A DNA stretch of 64,000 nt from an uncultured Propionimicrobium sp. (GTDB lineage Bacteria > Actinomycetota > Actinomycetes > Propionibacteriales > Propionibacteriaceae): contig CAMIGX010000006.1 of the NCBI GenBank assembly GCA_946221385.1, positions 62,001 to 126,000 on the forward strand, read 5' to 3'. The notes beneath the pieces were generated by a model. That model did no database searches. It was not told the DNA's origin and saw only the letters and a program-made list of their open reading frames with translations. Shown here in pieces: positions 25,734-34,596 of the stretch. Position 1 is the first letter of the stretch, and every line of letters begins with the position of its first letter. Made by a program: the position numbers and the translations under genes.

Positions 25734-26009
25734 ATGCAAGAAGCCTTGGGAATGATTGAGACCAAGGGATTTGTAGGCGCCGTTGAGGCTGCCGATGCAA
25801 TGGTCAAATCTGCGAATGTCACGCTGGTCGGTACCGAAAAGATCGGTGCTGGTTTCGTGACTGTCATGGTTCGTGGTGACGTCGGTGCGGTCAAGGCCGC
25901 TGTGGACGCTGGTTCAGCTGCTGCTGCCCGCGTCGGCGAGCTGATCAGCCAGCACGTCATTCCGCGGCCCCACAACGACGTCAATGGCCTGTTGCCGTCC
26001 GGAAACTGA
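25734..26009 (+). CDS. pduA: Microcompartment shell protein PduA (BMC-H hexamer)
   Basis: The 91-residue single BMC domain (MQEALGMIETKGFVGAVEAADAMVKSANVTLVG...) forms hexagonal tiles with a central pore that lets 1,2-propanediol pass while retaining propionaldehyde. The conserved VIPRPHNDV end is present. It is nearly identical to the PduJ paralogue at 32691. The ATG at 25734 follows GAGGGAG; six upstream in-frame residues are rejected because they would include the RBS. First gene of the plus-strand operon. Confidence 0.96.
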   Translation: MQEALGMIETKGFVGAVEAADAMVKSANVTLVGTEKIGAGFVTVMVRGDVGAVKAAVDAGSAAAARVGELISQHVIPRPHNDVNGLLPSGN

Positions 26010-26028
26010 GGCTTGAAAGGAAACGGAT

Positions 26029-26814
26029 ATGTCAGAGCAACTGGTCGACAAAGTCATGGCTGAGGTCATGCAAAAGCTAGGTGGCGCAGCCACTCAGCAA
26101 ACTCCAAGCGCTGCCGCAGGCACTGCTCCTGGGCTGACTGAATTCGTCGGCACCGGCGAAGGCGACACCATCGGCTTGGTGATCGCTAACGTCGATTCGA
26201 AGCTGCACGAGCAAATGAAGCTCGCTAAGCCGTACCGCTCGATCGGTATCATCGGCTCGCGCACCGGCGCTGGCCCGCAGATCTTCGCCGCCGACGAAGC
26301 CGTCAAGGCCACCAACTCCGAGGTGCTGCTCATCGAGCTGCCGCGCGACACCAAGGGTGGCGCTGGTCACGGCGTGCTCATCATCTTCGGCGCTGATGAC
26401 GTCTCCGACGCTCGCCGCGCCGTCGAGGTCACCTTGGCCAACCTGGACCGCACCTTCGGCGATGTCTGGGGCAATGACGCCGGTCACCTCGAATTCCAGT
26501 ACACCGCGCGCGCCTCGTTCGCCCTCGAAATGGCCTTCGGCGCCCCACTGGGCAAGAGCTTCGGCATCACCGTCGGTGCACCGTCGCCGATCGGTTTGAT
26601 CATGGCCGATACCGCGGTCAAGACCTCGAATGTCGACATCGTCTCCTACGCGACCCCGACTAGCGGTCAAAGCTTCTCTAATGAGGTGACCATGGGCATC
26701 AGCGGTGACTCCGGCGCTGTGCGTCAGGCCATTGTCGCCGCCCGCGAGGTCGGCCGTCAGCTGCTGGGTGCTTTGGGTGCCGAGCCGGCTTCGACTAAAG
26801 AGCCCTACATTTAA
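26029..26814 (+). CDS. pduB: Microcompartment shell protein PduB (tandem BMC-T trimer)
   Basis: The 261-residue protein contains two fused, permuted BMC domains that form a pseudohexameric trimer (first about 45-140, second about 150-250). An N-terminal amphipathic helix, MSEQLVDKVMAEVMQKLGG, precedes them; in Salmonella the PduB N-terminus links the shell to the enzyme core. No methionine is placed for the shorter PduB' form. It follows pduA by 19 bases with a GAAAGGAAA site. A bulged hairpin lies between it and pduC. Confidence 0.95.
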   Translation: MSEQLVDKVMAEVMQKLGGAATQQTPSAAAGTAPGLTEFVGTGEGDTIGLVIANVDSKLHEQMKLAKPYRSIGIIGSRTGAGPQIFAADEAVKATNSEVLLIELPRDTKGGAGHGVLIIFGADDVSDARRAVEVTLANLDRTFGDVWGNDAGHLEFQYTARASFALEMAFGAPLGKSFGITVGAPSPIGLIMADTAVKTSNVDIVSYATPTSGQSFSNEVTMGISGDSGAVRQAIVAAREVGRQLLGALGAEPASTKEPYI

Positions 26815-26820
26815 AGACCC

Positions 26821-26840
26821 TCAGCCGGCATAGCCGCTGA
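26821..26840 (+). other. Bulged hairpin between pduB and pduC
   Basis: Outer stem TCAGC/GCTGA and inner CGG-type pairs flank an ATA loop with one bulged base, with no T-tract. It could separate or stabilise the shell and enzyme parts of the message. Confidence 0.3.
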
Positions 26841-26922
26841 CTGAAAAGTCCGATAAGGCCACGCTTAACTGCAGTGGTCTGTGCCCAGTACACCCTAATT
26901 ACTTGAAAAAGAGGACGGATCT

Positions 26923-28584
26923 ATGAGATCAAAGCGTTTTGAGGTGCTCGACGCCCGTCCAGTCAACCAGGACGGATTCGTCACCGAATGGCCGGACGTC
27001 GGCCTTGTGGCGATGGACGGGCCGAACGACCCGAAACCGTCTATCACGATCAAAGACGGCAAGATCGTCGAAATGGACGGCAAACAGCGGTCCGAATTCG
27101 ACATGATCGACACCTTCATCGCGAACTACGCGATTGATCTTGAGTTGGCTGAAAAGGCGATGGCCACCGACTCCAAGCAGATCGCACACATGCTGTGTGA
27201 CGTTAACGTCAAGCGCGAAGAGGTGCTGAAGTACACCCTCGGTTTGACTCCCGCCAAGCTGGCTGACGTCGCCAACCAGATGACGGTCGTCGAAATGATG
27301 ATGGGCGTCACTAAGATGCGGGCGCGCAAGTCGCCGGCAAACCAGTGTCACGTCACAAACTTGACTGACAACCCAGTGCTCATCGCAGCCGACGGCGCTG
27401 AGGCGGCATTGCGTGGCTTCGCAGAAATGGAATCCACCAACGGCGTTGCCCGGTTCGCGCCGTTCAACGCGATGGCCCTATTGGTCGGCGGCCAGGCTTC
27501 ACGCCCCGGCGTGCTCTCGCAGTGCTCCGCAGAAGAAGCTGTCGAGCTCAACCTCGGCATGCGCGGTCTGACCGCTTATGCCGAGACCGTGTCGGTCTAT
27601 GGAACTGAAGACGTCTTCATGGACGGTGACGACACTCCCTGGTCGAAGGGCTTCCTGGCCTCCTGCTACGCCTCGCGCGGCGTCAAGATGCGCTTCACCT
27701 CTGGCACCGGTTCAGAAGTTCAGATGGGCTTCGCCGAAGGCAAGTCGATGCTCTACCTGGAAGCTCGCTGCTTGGGCGTCACCAAGGGTGGCGGCTCCCA
27801 GGGCACCCAGAATGGTTCAATTTCTTGCATCGGCGTGCCAGGCGCTGTACCGCAGGGTATCCGCGCGGTGTTGGGTGAAAACCTGATCGCCATGATGCTC
27901 GACCTGGAATGCGCGTCCGGTTCTGACCAGACCTTCTCGCACTCTGACCTGCGTCGTAGCCCGCGTACCTTCATGCAGTTCGTCGCAGGTACTGACTTCA
28001 TCACCTCCGGCTATTCGGCAGTGCCGAACTACGACAATATGTTCGCTGGTTCGAACTGGGACGCCGAAGACTTCGACGACTGGAACATTCTGCAGCGTGA
28101 CATGCACGTCGACGGCGGTCTAGTTCCAGTCGAAGAAGAAGAGATCATCAAGGTCCGCAATAAGGCCGCTCGTGCCCTACAAGGCGTTTTCAAGGAACTC
28201 GGCTTGACTCCGATCACTGACGAAGAGGTCGAGGCCGCTACTTACGCACACGGTTCGAAGGACATGCCCAAGCGCAATGCGGTCGAAGACCTGAAGGCGG
28301 TATCGGAGTTCATGAAGCGCGGGACCACCGGCATTGACATCGTCAAGGCCCTGCACAAGGCCGGCCACGAGGACATCGCTCGTTCGGTGTTCACGATGCT
28401 CAAGATGCGTATCGCTGGTGACTGCTTGCAGACGTCGGCCGTCTTCGAGTCCGATTTCTCCGTCAACTCGGCGGTGAGCAATCCGAACGATTACCACGGT
28501 CCTGGTACCGGATATCAGATCCCAGAAGAGCTGTGGGAGAAGATCAAGCAGGTCCGTACCGCTATCAGCCCGCAAGATGTCTGA
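26923..28584 (+). CDS. pduC: Propanediol dehydratase large subunit PduC
   Basis: The 553-residue TIM-barrel subunit holds adenosylcobalamin and converts 1,2-propanediol to propionaldehyde. By alignment from memory to the Klebsiella oxytoca enzyme, the active-site residues are kept: Gln and His in QCHVTN (Q141/H143), Glu in EMES (E170), Gln in TQNGS (Q296), Ser in SISC (S301), and Asp-Gln in SDQTF (D335/Q336). These favour diol dehydratase activity; glycerol use cannot be excluded. The ATG lies 109 bases after pduB with GAGGACGG upstream. Confidence 0.96.
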   Translation: MRSKRFEVLDARPVNQDGFVTEWPDVGLVAMDGPNDPKPSITIKDGKIVEMDGKQRSEFDMIDTFIANYAIDLELAEKAMATDSKQIAHMLCDVNVKREEVLKYTLGLTPAKLADVANQMTVVEMMMGVTKMRARKSPANQCHVTNLTDNPVLIAADGAEAALRGFAEMESTNGVARFAPFNAMALLVGGQASRPGVLSQCSAEEAVELNLGMRGLTAYAETVSVYGTEDVFMDGDDTPWSKGFLASCYASRGVKMRFTSGTGSEVQMGFAEGKSMLYLEARCLGVTKGGGSQGTQNGSISCIGVPGAVPQGIRAVLGENLIAMMLDLECASGSDQTFSHSDLRRSPRTFMQFVAGTDFITSGYSAVPNYDNMFAGSNWDAEDFDDWNILQRDMHVDGGLVPVEEEEIIKVRNKAARALQGVFKELGLTPITDEEVEAATYAHGSKDMPKRNAVEDLKAVSEFMKRGTTGIDIVKALHKAGHEDIARSVFTMLKMRIAGDCLQTSAVFESDFSVNSAVSNPNDYHGPGTGYQIPEELWEKIKQVRTAISPQDV

Positions 28585-28593
28585 GGTTGAATC

Positions 28594-29316
28594 ATGGATC
28601 CACAAGAACTCAAGAAAATTATTGAAGCGGTAGTTTCCGAACTGACGCAGTCCGGCTCGGGTGACGCAGGCTGGGGTTCCTCGGCTGGCGCTAACGAACA
28701 GACCACTAGGCCACGTCAATATGACAATGGTCCTACGCCTGGCGCGACGGTATCGGCCGGCGACAAGGGCACCTTGAAGCTGACCGAAACCGGCCCGATG
28801 GAACGCGGCACCGATCCCAAGGAAGTCGTAATCGTTCTGTCACCGGCGTTCAGCACCGAAATCTTCGAGACGATCATCGGCATTCCGCACGCTGACGTCA
28901 TCCGCGAAATCTGCGCGGGCATCGAAGAAGAAGGTTTGAACTATCGCATCGGCAAGCACTATCACAGTGCAGACGTCGCATTCTGCGCCCACGAAGCTGC
29001 CAAGCTGTCGGGTTCAGGCATCGGCATCGGCATCCAGTCGCGTGGCACCTCGGTCATTCACCAAAAGGACCTAGACCCGCTGAACAACCTCGAGCTGTTC
29101 CCGCAGGCCCCGCTGATCGACCTGGACGTCTTCCGCGCAATGGGCAAGAACGCTGCGCTATACGCCAAGGGTGAATCGCCCAGCCCGGTGCCTACCGCTA
29201 ACGACCAGATGGCGCGTCCGAAGTATCAGGCCAAGGCCGCCTTGTTGCACAACAAGGAGACCCGTCTGACTGATCAGAAGAAGCGCACTCAGGCCCTCAA
29301 GGTCGAATTCAACTAG
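28594..29316 (+). CDS. pduD: Propanediol dehydratase medium subunit PduD
   Basis: The 240-residue subunit forms part of the cobalamin-binding interface. Its N-terminus, MDPQELKKIIEAVVSELTQ, is an amphipathic helix of the kind that targets enzymes to the microcompartment lumen, followed by a Ser/Gly/Thr linker. The catalytic-subunit fold starts near TETGPMERGTDPKEVVIVLSPAF and continues through IRE..CAGIEEEGLNYRIGK and SGSGIGIGIQSRGTSVIHQKDL. It starts nine bases after pduC. Confidence 0.95.
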   Translation: MDPQELKKIIEAVVSELTQSGSGDAGWGSSAGANEQTTRPRQYDNGPTPGATVSAGDKGTLKLTETGPMERGTDPKEVVIVLSPAFSTEIFETIIGIPHADVIREICAGIEEEGLNYRIGKHYHSADVAFCAHEAAKLSGSGIGIGIQSRGTSVIHQKDLDPLNNLELFPQAPLIDLDVFRAMGKNAALYAKGESPSPVPTANDQMARPKYQAKAALLHNKETRLTDQKKRTQALKVEFN

Positions 29317-29322
29317 GAGACA

Positions 29323-29862
29323 ATGATGACCGACCAAGAAGAGCTCATCCGCAAGATCATGAGCGAGGTCATGGCTGATCTCGCTAAGGACAACGTCTCG
29401 TTCGCTAAGAACAGCGCGCCGAGCCGTCCGACCAATAGCGGCGGCGGCAAGGTGTCCGTCGCTGATTACCCGTTGGCCGAACAGCGCCCCGATCTGGTCA
29501 TCAGCCAGTCGGGCAAGCGGTTCGACGAAATCACTTACGAGGACGTCGTTTCCGGCAAGCTTGGCCCCAACGACTTCCGTATCTCTAAGGAGACCTTGGA
29601 GATGCAGGCTCAAGTCGCTGAGGCTGCAGGTCGTGCGCCACTGGCGGGCAACTTGCGTCGCGCTGCCGAGCTGACCGCTGTTCCTGACGAGCGGCTGCTG
29701 CAGATCTACAACGCGCTGCGTCCTTACCGTTCCAGCAAGCAAGAACTGCTGGACATCGCTAACGAGCTGGAGAACCAGTTCGACGCGAAGGTCGCTGCTG
29801 ACTGGGTCCGCGAAGCTGCTGACGTCTACGAACAGCGTGGTCGACTGCGTCGCGAAGACTGA
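29323..29862 (+). CDS. pduE: Propanediol dehydratase small subunit PduE
   Basis: The 179-residue subunit completes the (CDE)2 complex. An N-terminal helix, TDQEELIRKIMSEVMADLAKD, again looks like an encapsulation peptide. The family core shows KVSVADYPLAEQRPDLV, the YEDVVSGKL block and a C-terminal LRPYRSSKQELLDIANELE. Two adjacent ATGs (29323, 29326) follow GGAGACA; either could be used. A 16-bp hairpin follows the stop. Confidence 0.95.
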   Translation: MMTDQEELIRKIMSEVMADLAKDNVSFAKNSAPSRPTNSGGGKVSVADYPLAEQRPDLVISQSGKRFDEITYEDVVSGKLGPNDFRISKETLEMQAQVAEAAGRAPLAGNLRRAAELTAVPDERLLQIYNALRPYRSSKQELLDIANELENQFDAKVAADWVREAADVYEQRGRLRRED

Positions 29863-29874
29863 TTCGAGGCTGAC

Positions 29875-29915
29875 GATTTCCCCTAGCGCGCTTAGCTCCC
29901 GCGCTAGGGGAAATC
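29875..29915 (+). other. 16-bp perfect stem-loop between pduE and pduG
   Basis: Arms 29875-29890 and 29900-29915 pair perfectly around a 9-base loop (CTTAGCTCC). No T-tract follows, so it is unlikely to be an efficient intrinsic terminator. It could block 3' exonucleases, act as a processing site, or cause partial read-through so that the dehydratase is made in excess over its reactivase. Confidence 0.7.
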
Positions 29916-30002
29916 AGCCGCCTAGACCCACGGAGCTAGCCCTGCCAAGCCGGGCCTTTTGGCTTGTGAAAGACTTTTAATGGCACTCAGAGAGGAGGAG
30001 CC

Positions 30003-31817
30003 GTGAGCATCGTCGCAGGCATCGATATTGGCAATGCCAGCACCGAAGTCGCCCTCGCGCAGCGATCCGGCTCGAATATTCAGTTCTTGTCTTCCTCGTT
30101 GGTGCCGACCAGCGGCATGAAGGGCACCCCGGACAATATCCGTGGCGTGCTGAATTCCCTGGATGATGCGCTAGCAGCCGCCGGCAAGAGCCGTTCCGAT
30201 TTGGCCATGGTGCGCATTAATGAAGCCGCGCCAGTCATCGGCGACGTCGCGATGGAGACCATCACCGAGACGATTATCACCGAGTCGACGATGATCGGTC
30301 ACAATCCGCAAACTCCTGGCGGCATGGGCGTCGGCGTTGGCACCACGATCAACATCGACGAATTAAACCGTGCCACGGGTGACCAGAAGTGGATCGTCGT
30401 CGCTGATCGCTCCCATCGCTTCGATCAGATCGCCTCGATGATTAATGAAGCGAGCAGCCGCGTCGAGATCGCCGGTGCGATCTTGCAACGTGATGACGGC
30501 AACCTGGTGCATAACCGGCTCGACAAGAAGATCCCGATCATTGACGAGGTCGCGCAGATCGACAAGGTGCCGCTTGGCATGCCGGCAGCCATTGAAGTCG
30601 TGCCGCAGGGCCGCGTCGTCGAAACGCTGGCGAATCCCTACGGCGTCGCGACGTTGTTTGATCTCGACCCCGAGCAGACCAAGCGGATCGTGCCGTTGGC
30701 GCGTTCGCTGGTCGGTAACCGTTCTGCCGTGGTCATCAAGACCCCAGAAGGTGACGTCAAAGAACGTCGTATCCCCGCCGGCAAGTTGACCTTCATCTCG
30801 CCGCAGCATTCCGCGGAGGTGGACGTCGACGCCGGCGCCCAGCAGATCATGGCTGCCCGGGCGAAGGTCCCCGACCCGCAAGATATCGTCGGTGAACCTG
30901 GCACGAATGTCGGCGGCATGATGCAGCGGGTGCGCGGCACGATGGCGGGCTTGACCGGCCAGGATCGCGAATCCATTCGTATTTCCGATCTGCTGGCCGT
31001 CGACACCAGCGTCCCGCACCGCGTCGTCGGTGGCATCGCCGAAGAAATGGCGATGGAAGCCGCGGTCGGCATCGCCGTCATGGTCAAGACCGACCGGCTG
31101 CAGATGCAGCAGATCGCCGAAAAATTGCAAGATGAACTCGGCGTGCCTGTCGAGGTGGGCGGTGTCGAAGCCGACATGGCTATTCGCGGCGCGCTGACCA
31201 CCCCAGGCACCTCGGCGCCGCTGGCGATCTTGGACATGGGCGCTGGTTCGACCGACGCATCAATGATGCGTGCGGACGGCACCAACACCAGCGTGCACTT
31301 CGCTGGCGCGGGCGACATGGTCACCTTGCTCATTCAACGCGAGCTGGGCTTGGCGAGCCCCTATGCGGCAGAAGACGTCAAGCGCTATCCGCTGGCTCGC
31401 GTCGAGACGGTGTTCAGCATTCGTCACGAAGACGGCACTGTCGAATTCTTTGACGAACCGCTGCCCGCGCATCTATACGCCCGCACTGTCGTGCTCAAAG
31501 ACGAAGAAGGAATGCATCCAGTTGAAAGTGATCTGCCGCTGGAATTGATTCGTCAAATCCGGGTACGGGCCAAGGAAAAGGTCTTCGTCACCAATGCCTT
31601 GCGTGCTTTACAGCAGGTTAGCCCGACGGGACACTTGCGCGGCATTGATTTCTTGGTCATGGTCGGCGGATCGTCCTTGGATTTCGAAATTCCGCAATTG
31701 GTGACTAAAGCATTGGCTGAATATCGCGTCGTCGCTGGTCAAGCCAATATTCGTGGCACTGAAGGACCACGAAATGCAGTAGCCACGGGCCTAGCGCTGA
31801 GCTGGGGTGATGACTGA
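30003..31817 (+). CDS. pduG: Diol dehydratase reactivase large subunit PduG
   Basis: The 604-residue actin-like ATPase, together with PduH, swaps damaged cobalamin out of inactivated diol dehydratase. N-terminal VAGIDIGNASTEVALA is the phosphate-binding loop. TPGGMGVGVGTTI, APLAILDMGAGSTDASMM (second phosphate loop, about 410) and FLVMVGGSSLDFEIPQL (adenosine motif, about 545) follow. The GTG start at 30003 has a strong GAGGAGG. The stop overlaps the pduH ATG by one base. The 3' third is visibly more AT-rich than the rest. Confidence 0.95.
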   Translation: MSIVAGIDIGNASTEVALAQRSGSNIQFLSSSLVPTSGMKGTPDNIRGVLNSLDDALAAAGKSRSDLAMVRINEAAPVIGDVAMETITETIITESTMIGHNPQTPGGMGVGVGTTINIDELNRATGDQKWIVVADRSHRFDQIASMINEASSRVEIAGAILQRDDGNLVHNRLDKKIPIIDEVAQIDKVPLGMPAAIEVVPQGRVVETLANPYGVATLFDLDPEQTKRIVPLARSLVGNRSAVVIKTPEGDVKERRIPAGKLTFISPQHSAEVDVDAGAQQIMAARAKVPDPQDIVGEPGTNVGGMMQRVRGTMAGLTGQDRESIRISDLLAVDTSVPHRVVGGIAEEMAMEAAVGIAVMVKTDRLQMQQIAEKLQDELGVPVEVGGVEADMAIRGALTTPGTSAPLAILDMGAGSTDASMMRADGTNTSVHFAGAGDMVTLLIQRELGLASPYAAEDVKRYPLARVETVFSIRHEDGTVEFFDEPLPAHLYARTVVLKDEEGMHPVESDLPLELIRQIRVRAKEKVFVTNALRALQQVSPTGHLRGIDFLVMVGGSSLDFEIPQLVTKALAEYRVVAGQANIRGTEGPRNAVATGLALSWGDD

Positions 31818-32191
31818 TGGTGGCCCAGGGTCTATTGCGCTCTGAGCGGCCAACCATCCGGGTGCACTGCCATGATCGGGTCAGCGAAGAGCAACTGGCA
31901 GAATTGCTGCTCGGCATCGAAGAAGAAGGCGTGCCCTATCAAGTCAGTTCGCATGCGGAATTGAATCCATTGGATTTGGCTCACCAAGCAGCACTCGATT
32001 CGCGGCTCGGAGTTGGGATCGGGATTTCGCTGAATTATGCGGTGGTCACCTTAGAGAAATTGCCAAAAGAGCGACCCTATATCGCCTCATTTTGGAATGA
32101 AAACGCCGAAGCGGATCGCCTTTTTGGCTCTAATGCGGCGCGAATTGTTAAGCGCACCCCGTTGCGACAAATTAACGAGAGGAATCAATGA
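31817..32191 (+). CDS. pduH: Diol dehydratase reactivase small subunit PduH
   Basis: The 124-residue partner of PduG resembles the dehydratase medium subunit and displaces it during reactivation. Visible segments are LLGIEEEGVPYQVSSH, which parallels the IEEEGLNYRIGK stretch of PduD, and SRLGVGIGIS, which parallels SGIGIGIQ of PduD. Starts with ATG overlapping the pduG stop and overlaps pduK by four bases. Confidence 0.92.
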   Translation: MVAQGLLRSERPTIRVHCHDRVSEEQLAELLLGIEEEGVPYQVSSHAELNPLDLAHQAALDSRLGVGIGISLNYAVVTLEKLPKERPYIASFWNENAEADRLFGSNAARIVKRTPLRQINERNQ

Positions 32192-32688
32192 TGCAAGCAT
32201 TGGGCATCGTCGAAGTCGTTGGATTGGTGGCAGCGATCGAAGCAGCCGATGTCGCCTGCAAGACGGCCGATGTGCGTCTAGTCGGTTATGAGCGCGCCAA
32301 AGGCGGCGGCTACCTGACGATCAAAGTAGAAGGGCAGGTGGGTGCGGTGAACGCAGCCGTCGCCGCCGCGAGCGCTGCCGCGTCCAAGATCACTCGAGTG
32401 GTCAGCGCGCTGGTCATTCCGCGGCCACACGATCAACTCGATCCGATGGTCTTCAATTCCGAAACCGTCGGCTACCAAGGCGAAGCCGCAGGCAAGCCAG
32501 CCGAGCAGCCCAAGCCAGCCCAGGCTGAGCAGGAAAAGCAGCCCGAAGCGGCTAAGCCTGAGCAGAAAACTGACGCCCCCAAGCCTGAGCAGGCAGCGGG
32601 TGAACAAAAGAATTCCGGCGGTCAAAAGGCGCCGACGGATGCTGCTGAGCGTGACGCGAAGCAGCCAGCCACTACAAGGAGGAGCTAA
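32188..32688 (+). CDS. pduK: Microcompartment shell protein PduK-like, BMC-H with long charged tail
   Basis: The 166-residue protein has an N-terminal BMC domain (residues 1-90, ending VIPRPHDQLD) and then a tail of about 75 residues made almost wholly of Lys, Pro, Glu, Gln and Ala, with repeats of KPEQ and KPAEQ. Salmonella PduK is also a BMC-H protein with a C-terminal extension, but here the tail is low-complexity and has no cysteine, so it cannot hold an iron-sulfur cluster. Two ATGs lie at 32188 and 32191 after GAGAGGAA. The order pduK before pduJ differs from Salmonella (J then K). Confidence 0.85.
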   Translation: MMQALGIVEVVGLVAAIEAADVACKTADVRLVGYERAKGGGYLTIKVEGQVGAVNAAVAAASAAASKITRVVSALVIPRPHDQLDPMVFNSETVGYQGEAAGKPAEQPKPAQAEQEKQPEAAKPEQKTDAPKPEQAAGEQKNSGGQKAPTDAAERDAKQPATTRRS

Positions 32689-32690
32689 AG

Positions 32691-32963
32691 ATGAACCAAG
32701 CTCTGGGTCTAGTCGAGACCAAGGGATTCGTCGGCGCTGTGGAAGCCGCCGACGCGATGGTCAAGTCCGCAAATGTCAGCCTGGTCGGCACTGAGAAGAT
32801 CGGTTCCGGCTTGGTGACCGTCATGGTTCGCGGTGACGTCGGCGCGGTGCGCGCTGCCGTCGACGCTGGCACTGCCGCCGCCGCCAAGGTCGGCGAGCTG
32901 GTCGCTCAGCACGTCATCCCGCGTCCGCACAATGACGTCGAGAAGTTGCTACCGAAGGCCTGA
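32691..32963 (+). CDS. pduJ: Microcompartment shell protein PduJ (BMC-H hexamer)
   Basis: The 90-residue BMC domain is almost identical to PduA and has the same NQALGLVETKGFVGAVEAADAMV start and VIPRPHNDVE end. PduJ is usually one of the most abundant shell components. It has the strongest ribosome-binding site of the locus (AAGGAGGAG, six bases from the ATG), in keeping with high expression. It lies two bases after pduK. Confidence 0.94.
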   Translation: MNQALGLVETKGFVGAVEAADAMVKSANVSLVGTEKIGSGLVTVMVRGDVGAVRAAVDAGTAAAAKVGELVAQHVIPRPHNDVEKLLPKA

Positions 32964-32965
32964 TC

Positions 32966-33604
32966 GTGGACGAAAAACAGCTCGTAGCAAAGATCGTCGA
33001 CGAAGTCCTCAATCGGGTGCACGAAGCCACCCCGACGGACTGCATCGTCGGCATCTCGAATCGGCACGTTCACCTGTGCGATGAGGACTTCAAGACGCTA
33101 TTCGGTTATGACCAGCCAAAGGTCAAGACCTATGTGCGTCAGCACGGTGAATTCGCCGCTGAAGAGTCCGTCACGGTGCGCGGTCCGAAGGGCAGCCTCG
33201 AGCGTGTTCGCGTGATGGGACCCAACCGGCCTGCCACCCAGGTGGAGCTAGCCAAGACCGACTGCCGGGCGCTGGGCATCAACGCCCCGACCGTGCAGTC
33301 TGGCCACCTGGAAAATGCAGCGCCCGTCGAGATCGAAGGTCCGAACGGCAAGGTGCAAAAGGAGCACGCCGCGATCGTCGCCGCCCGCCACATTCACATG
33401 GGCCCCGATGACGCAGCAGCGCTTGGCCTGAAAGATCAAGATCTGGTCAGCGTCGAATTCCCCGGCGATCGTGGTGCCACCGTGCACAACCTGATTTGCC
33501 GCGTCAAGCCGTCCTATCGGCTCGAATTGCACCTCGACACTGACGAAGGCAATGCCTTCGACGCGAAGACCGGCGACTGGGTGACCATTCTCGGGAAGCG
33601 ATGA
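32966..33604 (+). CDS. pduL: Phosphate propanoyltransferase PduL
   Basis: The 212-residue enzyme converts propionyl-CoA and phosphate to propionyl-phosphate and recycles CoA inside the compartment. Both zinc-binding histidine motifs are present: ISNRHVHL (about 30) and AARHIHMGPDDA (about 140). N-terminal MDEKQLVAKIVDEVLNRVHE is a predicted encapsulation helix. GTG start, three bases after the pduJ stop. Its stop overlaps the next ATG. Confidence 0.95.
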   Translation: MDEKQLVAKIVDEVLNRVHEATPTDCIVGISNRHVHLCDEDFKTLFGYDQPKVKTYVRQHGEFAAEESVTVRGPKGSLERVRVMGPNRPATQVELAKTDCRALGINAPTVQSGHLENAAPVEIEGPNGKVQKEHAAIVAARHIHMGPDDAAALGLKDQDLVSVEFPGDRGATVHNLICRVKPSYRLELHLDTDEGNAFDAKTGDWVTILGKR

Positions 33605-34596
33605 TGATTGACTACCAGCAGCGCCTAGCCCGTTTCGCTCAGCTAGCGGCTAGCGGCGACGTCGATACACCCACCGGGCCAGTGCGCCTCGGGGTGGATC
33701 TGGGCACGGGCAATATCGTGCTCGCTGTCGTAGACGACGCCGACCAGCCGGTAGCGGCAGCGATGCAGGCCTCGACCGTCGTGCGCGACGGGATCGTGGT
33801 CGACTGGCTAGGCGCTGTGCAGGTAGTCACCGCCCTTCGGAAAGATCTCGAGCGCCGTATCGGCGTCGAGTTATCCGCTGCGTCGATCGCGGTGCCACCT
33901 GGCATCGACGAAGCGACCGCGAAGATTTTCGGCAATGTCGTCGAAGCCTGTGGCATGAAAGTCGCCAACATCGTCGACGAGCCAGTAGCAGCCGCGTTAG
34001 CGCTAGGTTTCACTGACGGCGCGGTCATTGACGTCGGCCACGGCACGACCGGCGTGTCGATCCTGAAAGCCGGCGAAGTCGTAAAATCCATCGATCAAGC
34101 CACCGGCGGCCATCACCAGACGCTGGTCATTTCGGGTGCGCTGAAGATCGACTATGACCAAGCTGAGCAACTCAAGAAGAATCCCAGCCAGGCAGATCTG
34201 GTATTCGGGATCATCCGGCCAACCTTGGAGCGGATGGCGTCCATCGCCAAGCAGGCGATCGGTGACCAGCAGCTCGACGCCATCGTGCTGGTAGGTGGCG
34301 CCAGTTCATTGCCCCAAAGCGCTGAGCTGTTCAGCCAGATCTTGGGCCAGCCGGTGATCCGTCCCGATCATCCGCTGTTCCCGACCCCGCTGGGCACCGC
34401 GCTGTGGAAAGAGCAACTGCCGACTCAGCAGTCGGCTGCTGAGCCGCAGCTCGCCGCAGCGACGACCGAGCCCACTGCAGCAGCTATCGATGAGCCAGTG
34501 CCAGCTGAGCCGAAGAAAGCTCCAAAGAAGGCTAAGCGGACCACCAAGAAGTCCAGCCAGCAACGTCCCCAATCGGCAGGAGGTGCTGCGTCATGA
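33601..34596 (+). CDS. EutJ-like Hsp70/actin-fold protein with basic tail
   Basis: The 331-residue protein has an actin/Hsp70-type ATPase fold: RLGVDLGTGNIVLAVVD (phosphate 1, about 28-44), VDEPVAAALALGF, VIDVGHGTTGVSIL (phosphate 2, about 140), and IVLVGGASSLPQSAELF (adenosine, about 228). This matches EutJ, the putative chaperone of ethanolamine microcompartments, which also occurs in some Pdu loci. The last 60 residues are Ala/Pro-rich and end in a strongly basic stretch (KKAPKKAKRTTKKSS). It is coupled to pduL and to the next gene by ATGA-type overlaps. The role is inferred from family and position. Confidence 0.85.
   Translation: MMIDYQQRLARFAQLAASGDVDTPTGPVRLGVDLGTGNIVLAVVDDADQPVAAAMQASTVVRDGIVVDWLGAVQVVTALRKDLERRIGVELSAASIAVPPGIDEATAKIFGNVVEACGMKVANIVDEPVAAALALGFTDGAVIDVGHGTTGVSILKAGEVVKSIDQATGGHHQTLVISGALKIDYDQAEQLKKNPSQADLVFGIIRPTLERMASIAKQAIGDQQLDAIVLVGGASSLPQSAELFSQILGQPVIRPDHPLFPTPLGTALWKEQLPTQQSAAEPQLAAATTEPTAAAIDEPVPAEPKKAPKKAKRTTKKSSQQRPQSAGGAAS

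Noticed and set aside
26029..26160. Internal start for a shorter PduB' protein
   Set aside because: No ATG or GTG with an RBS lies near codon 38 where the Salmonella PduB' starts.
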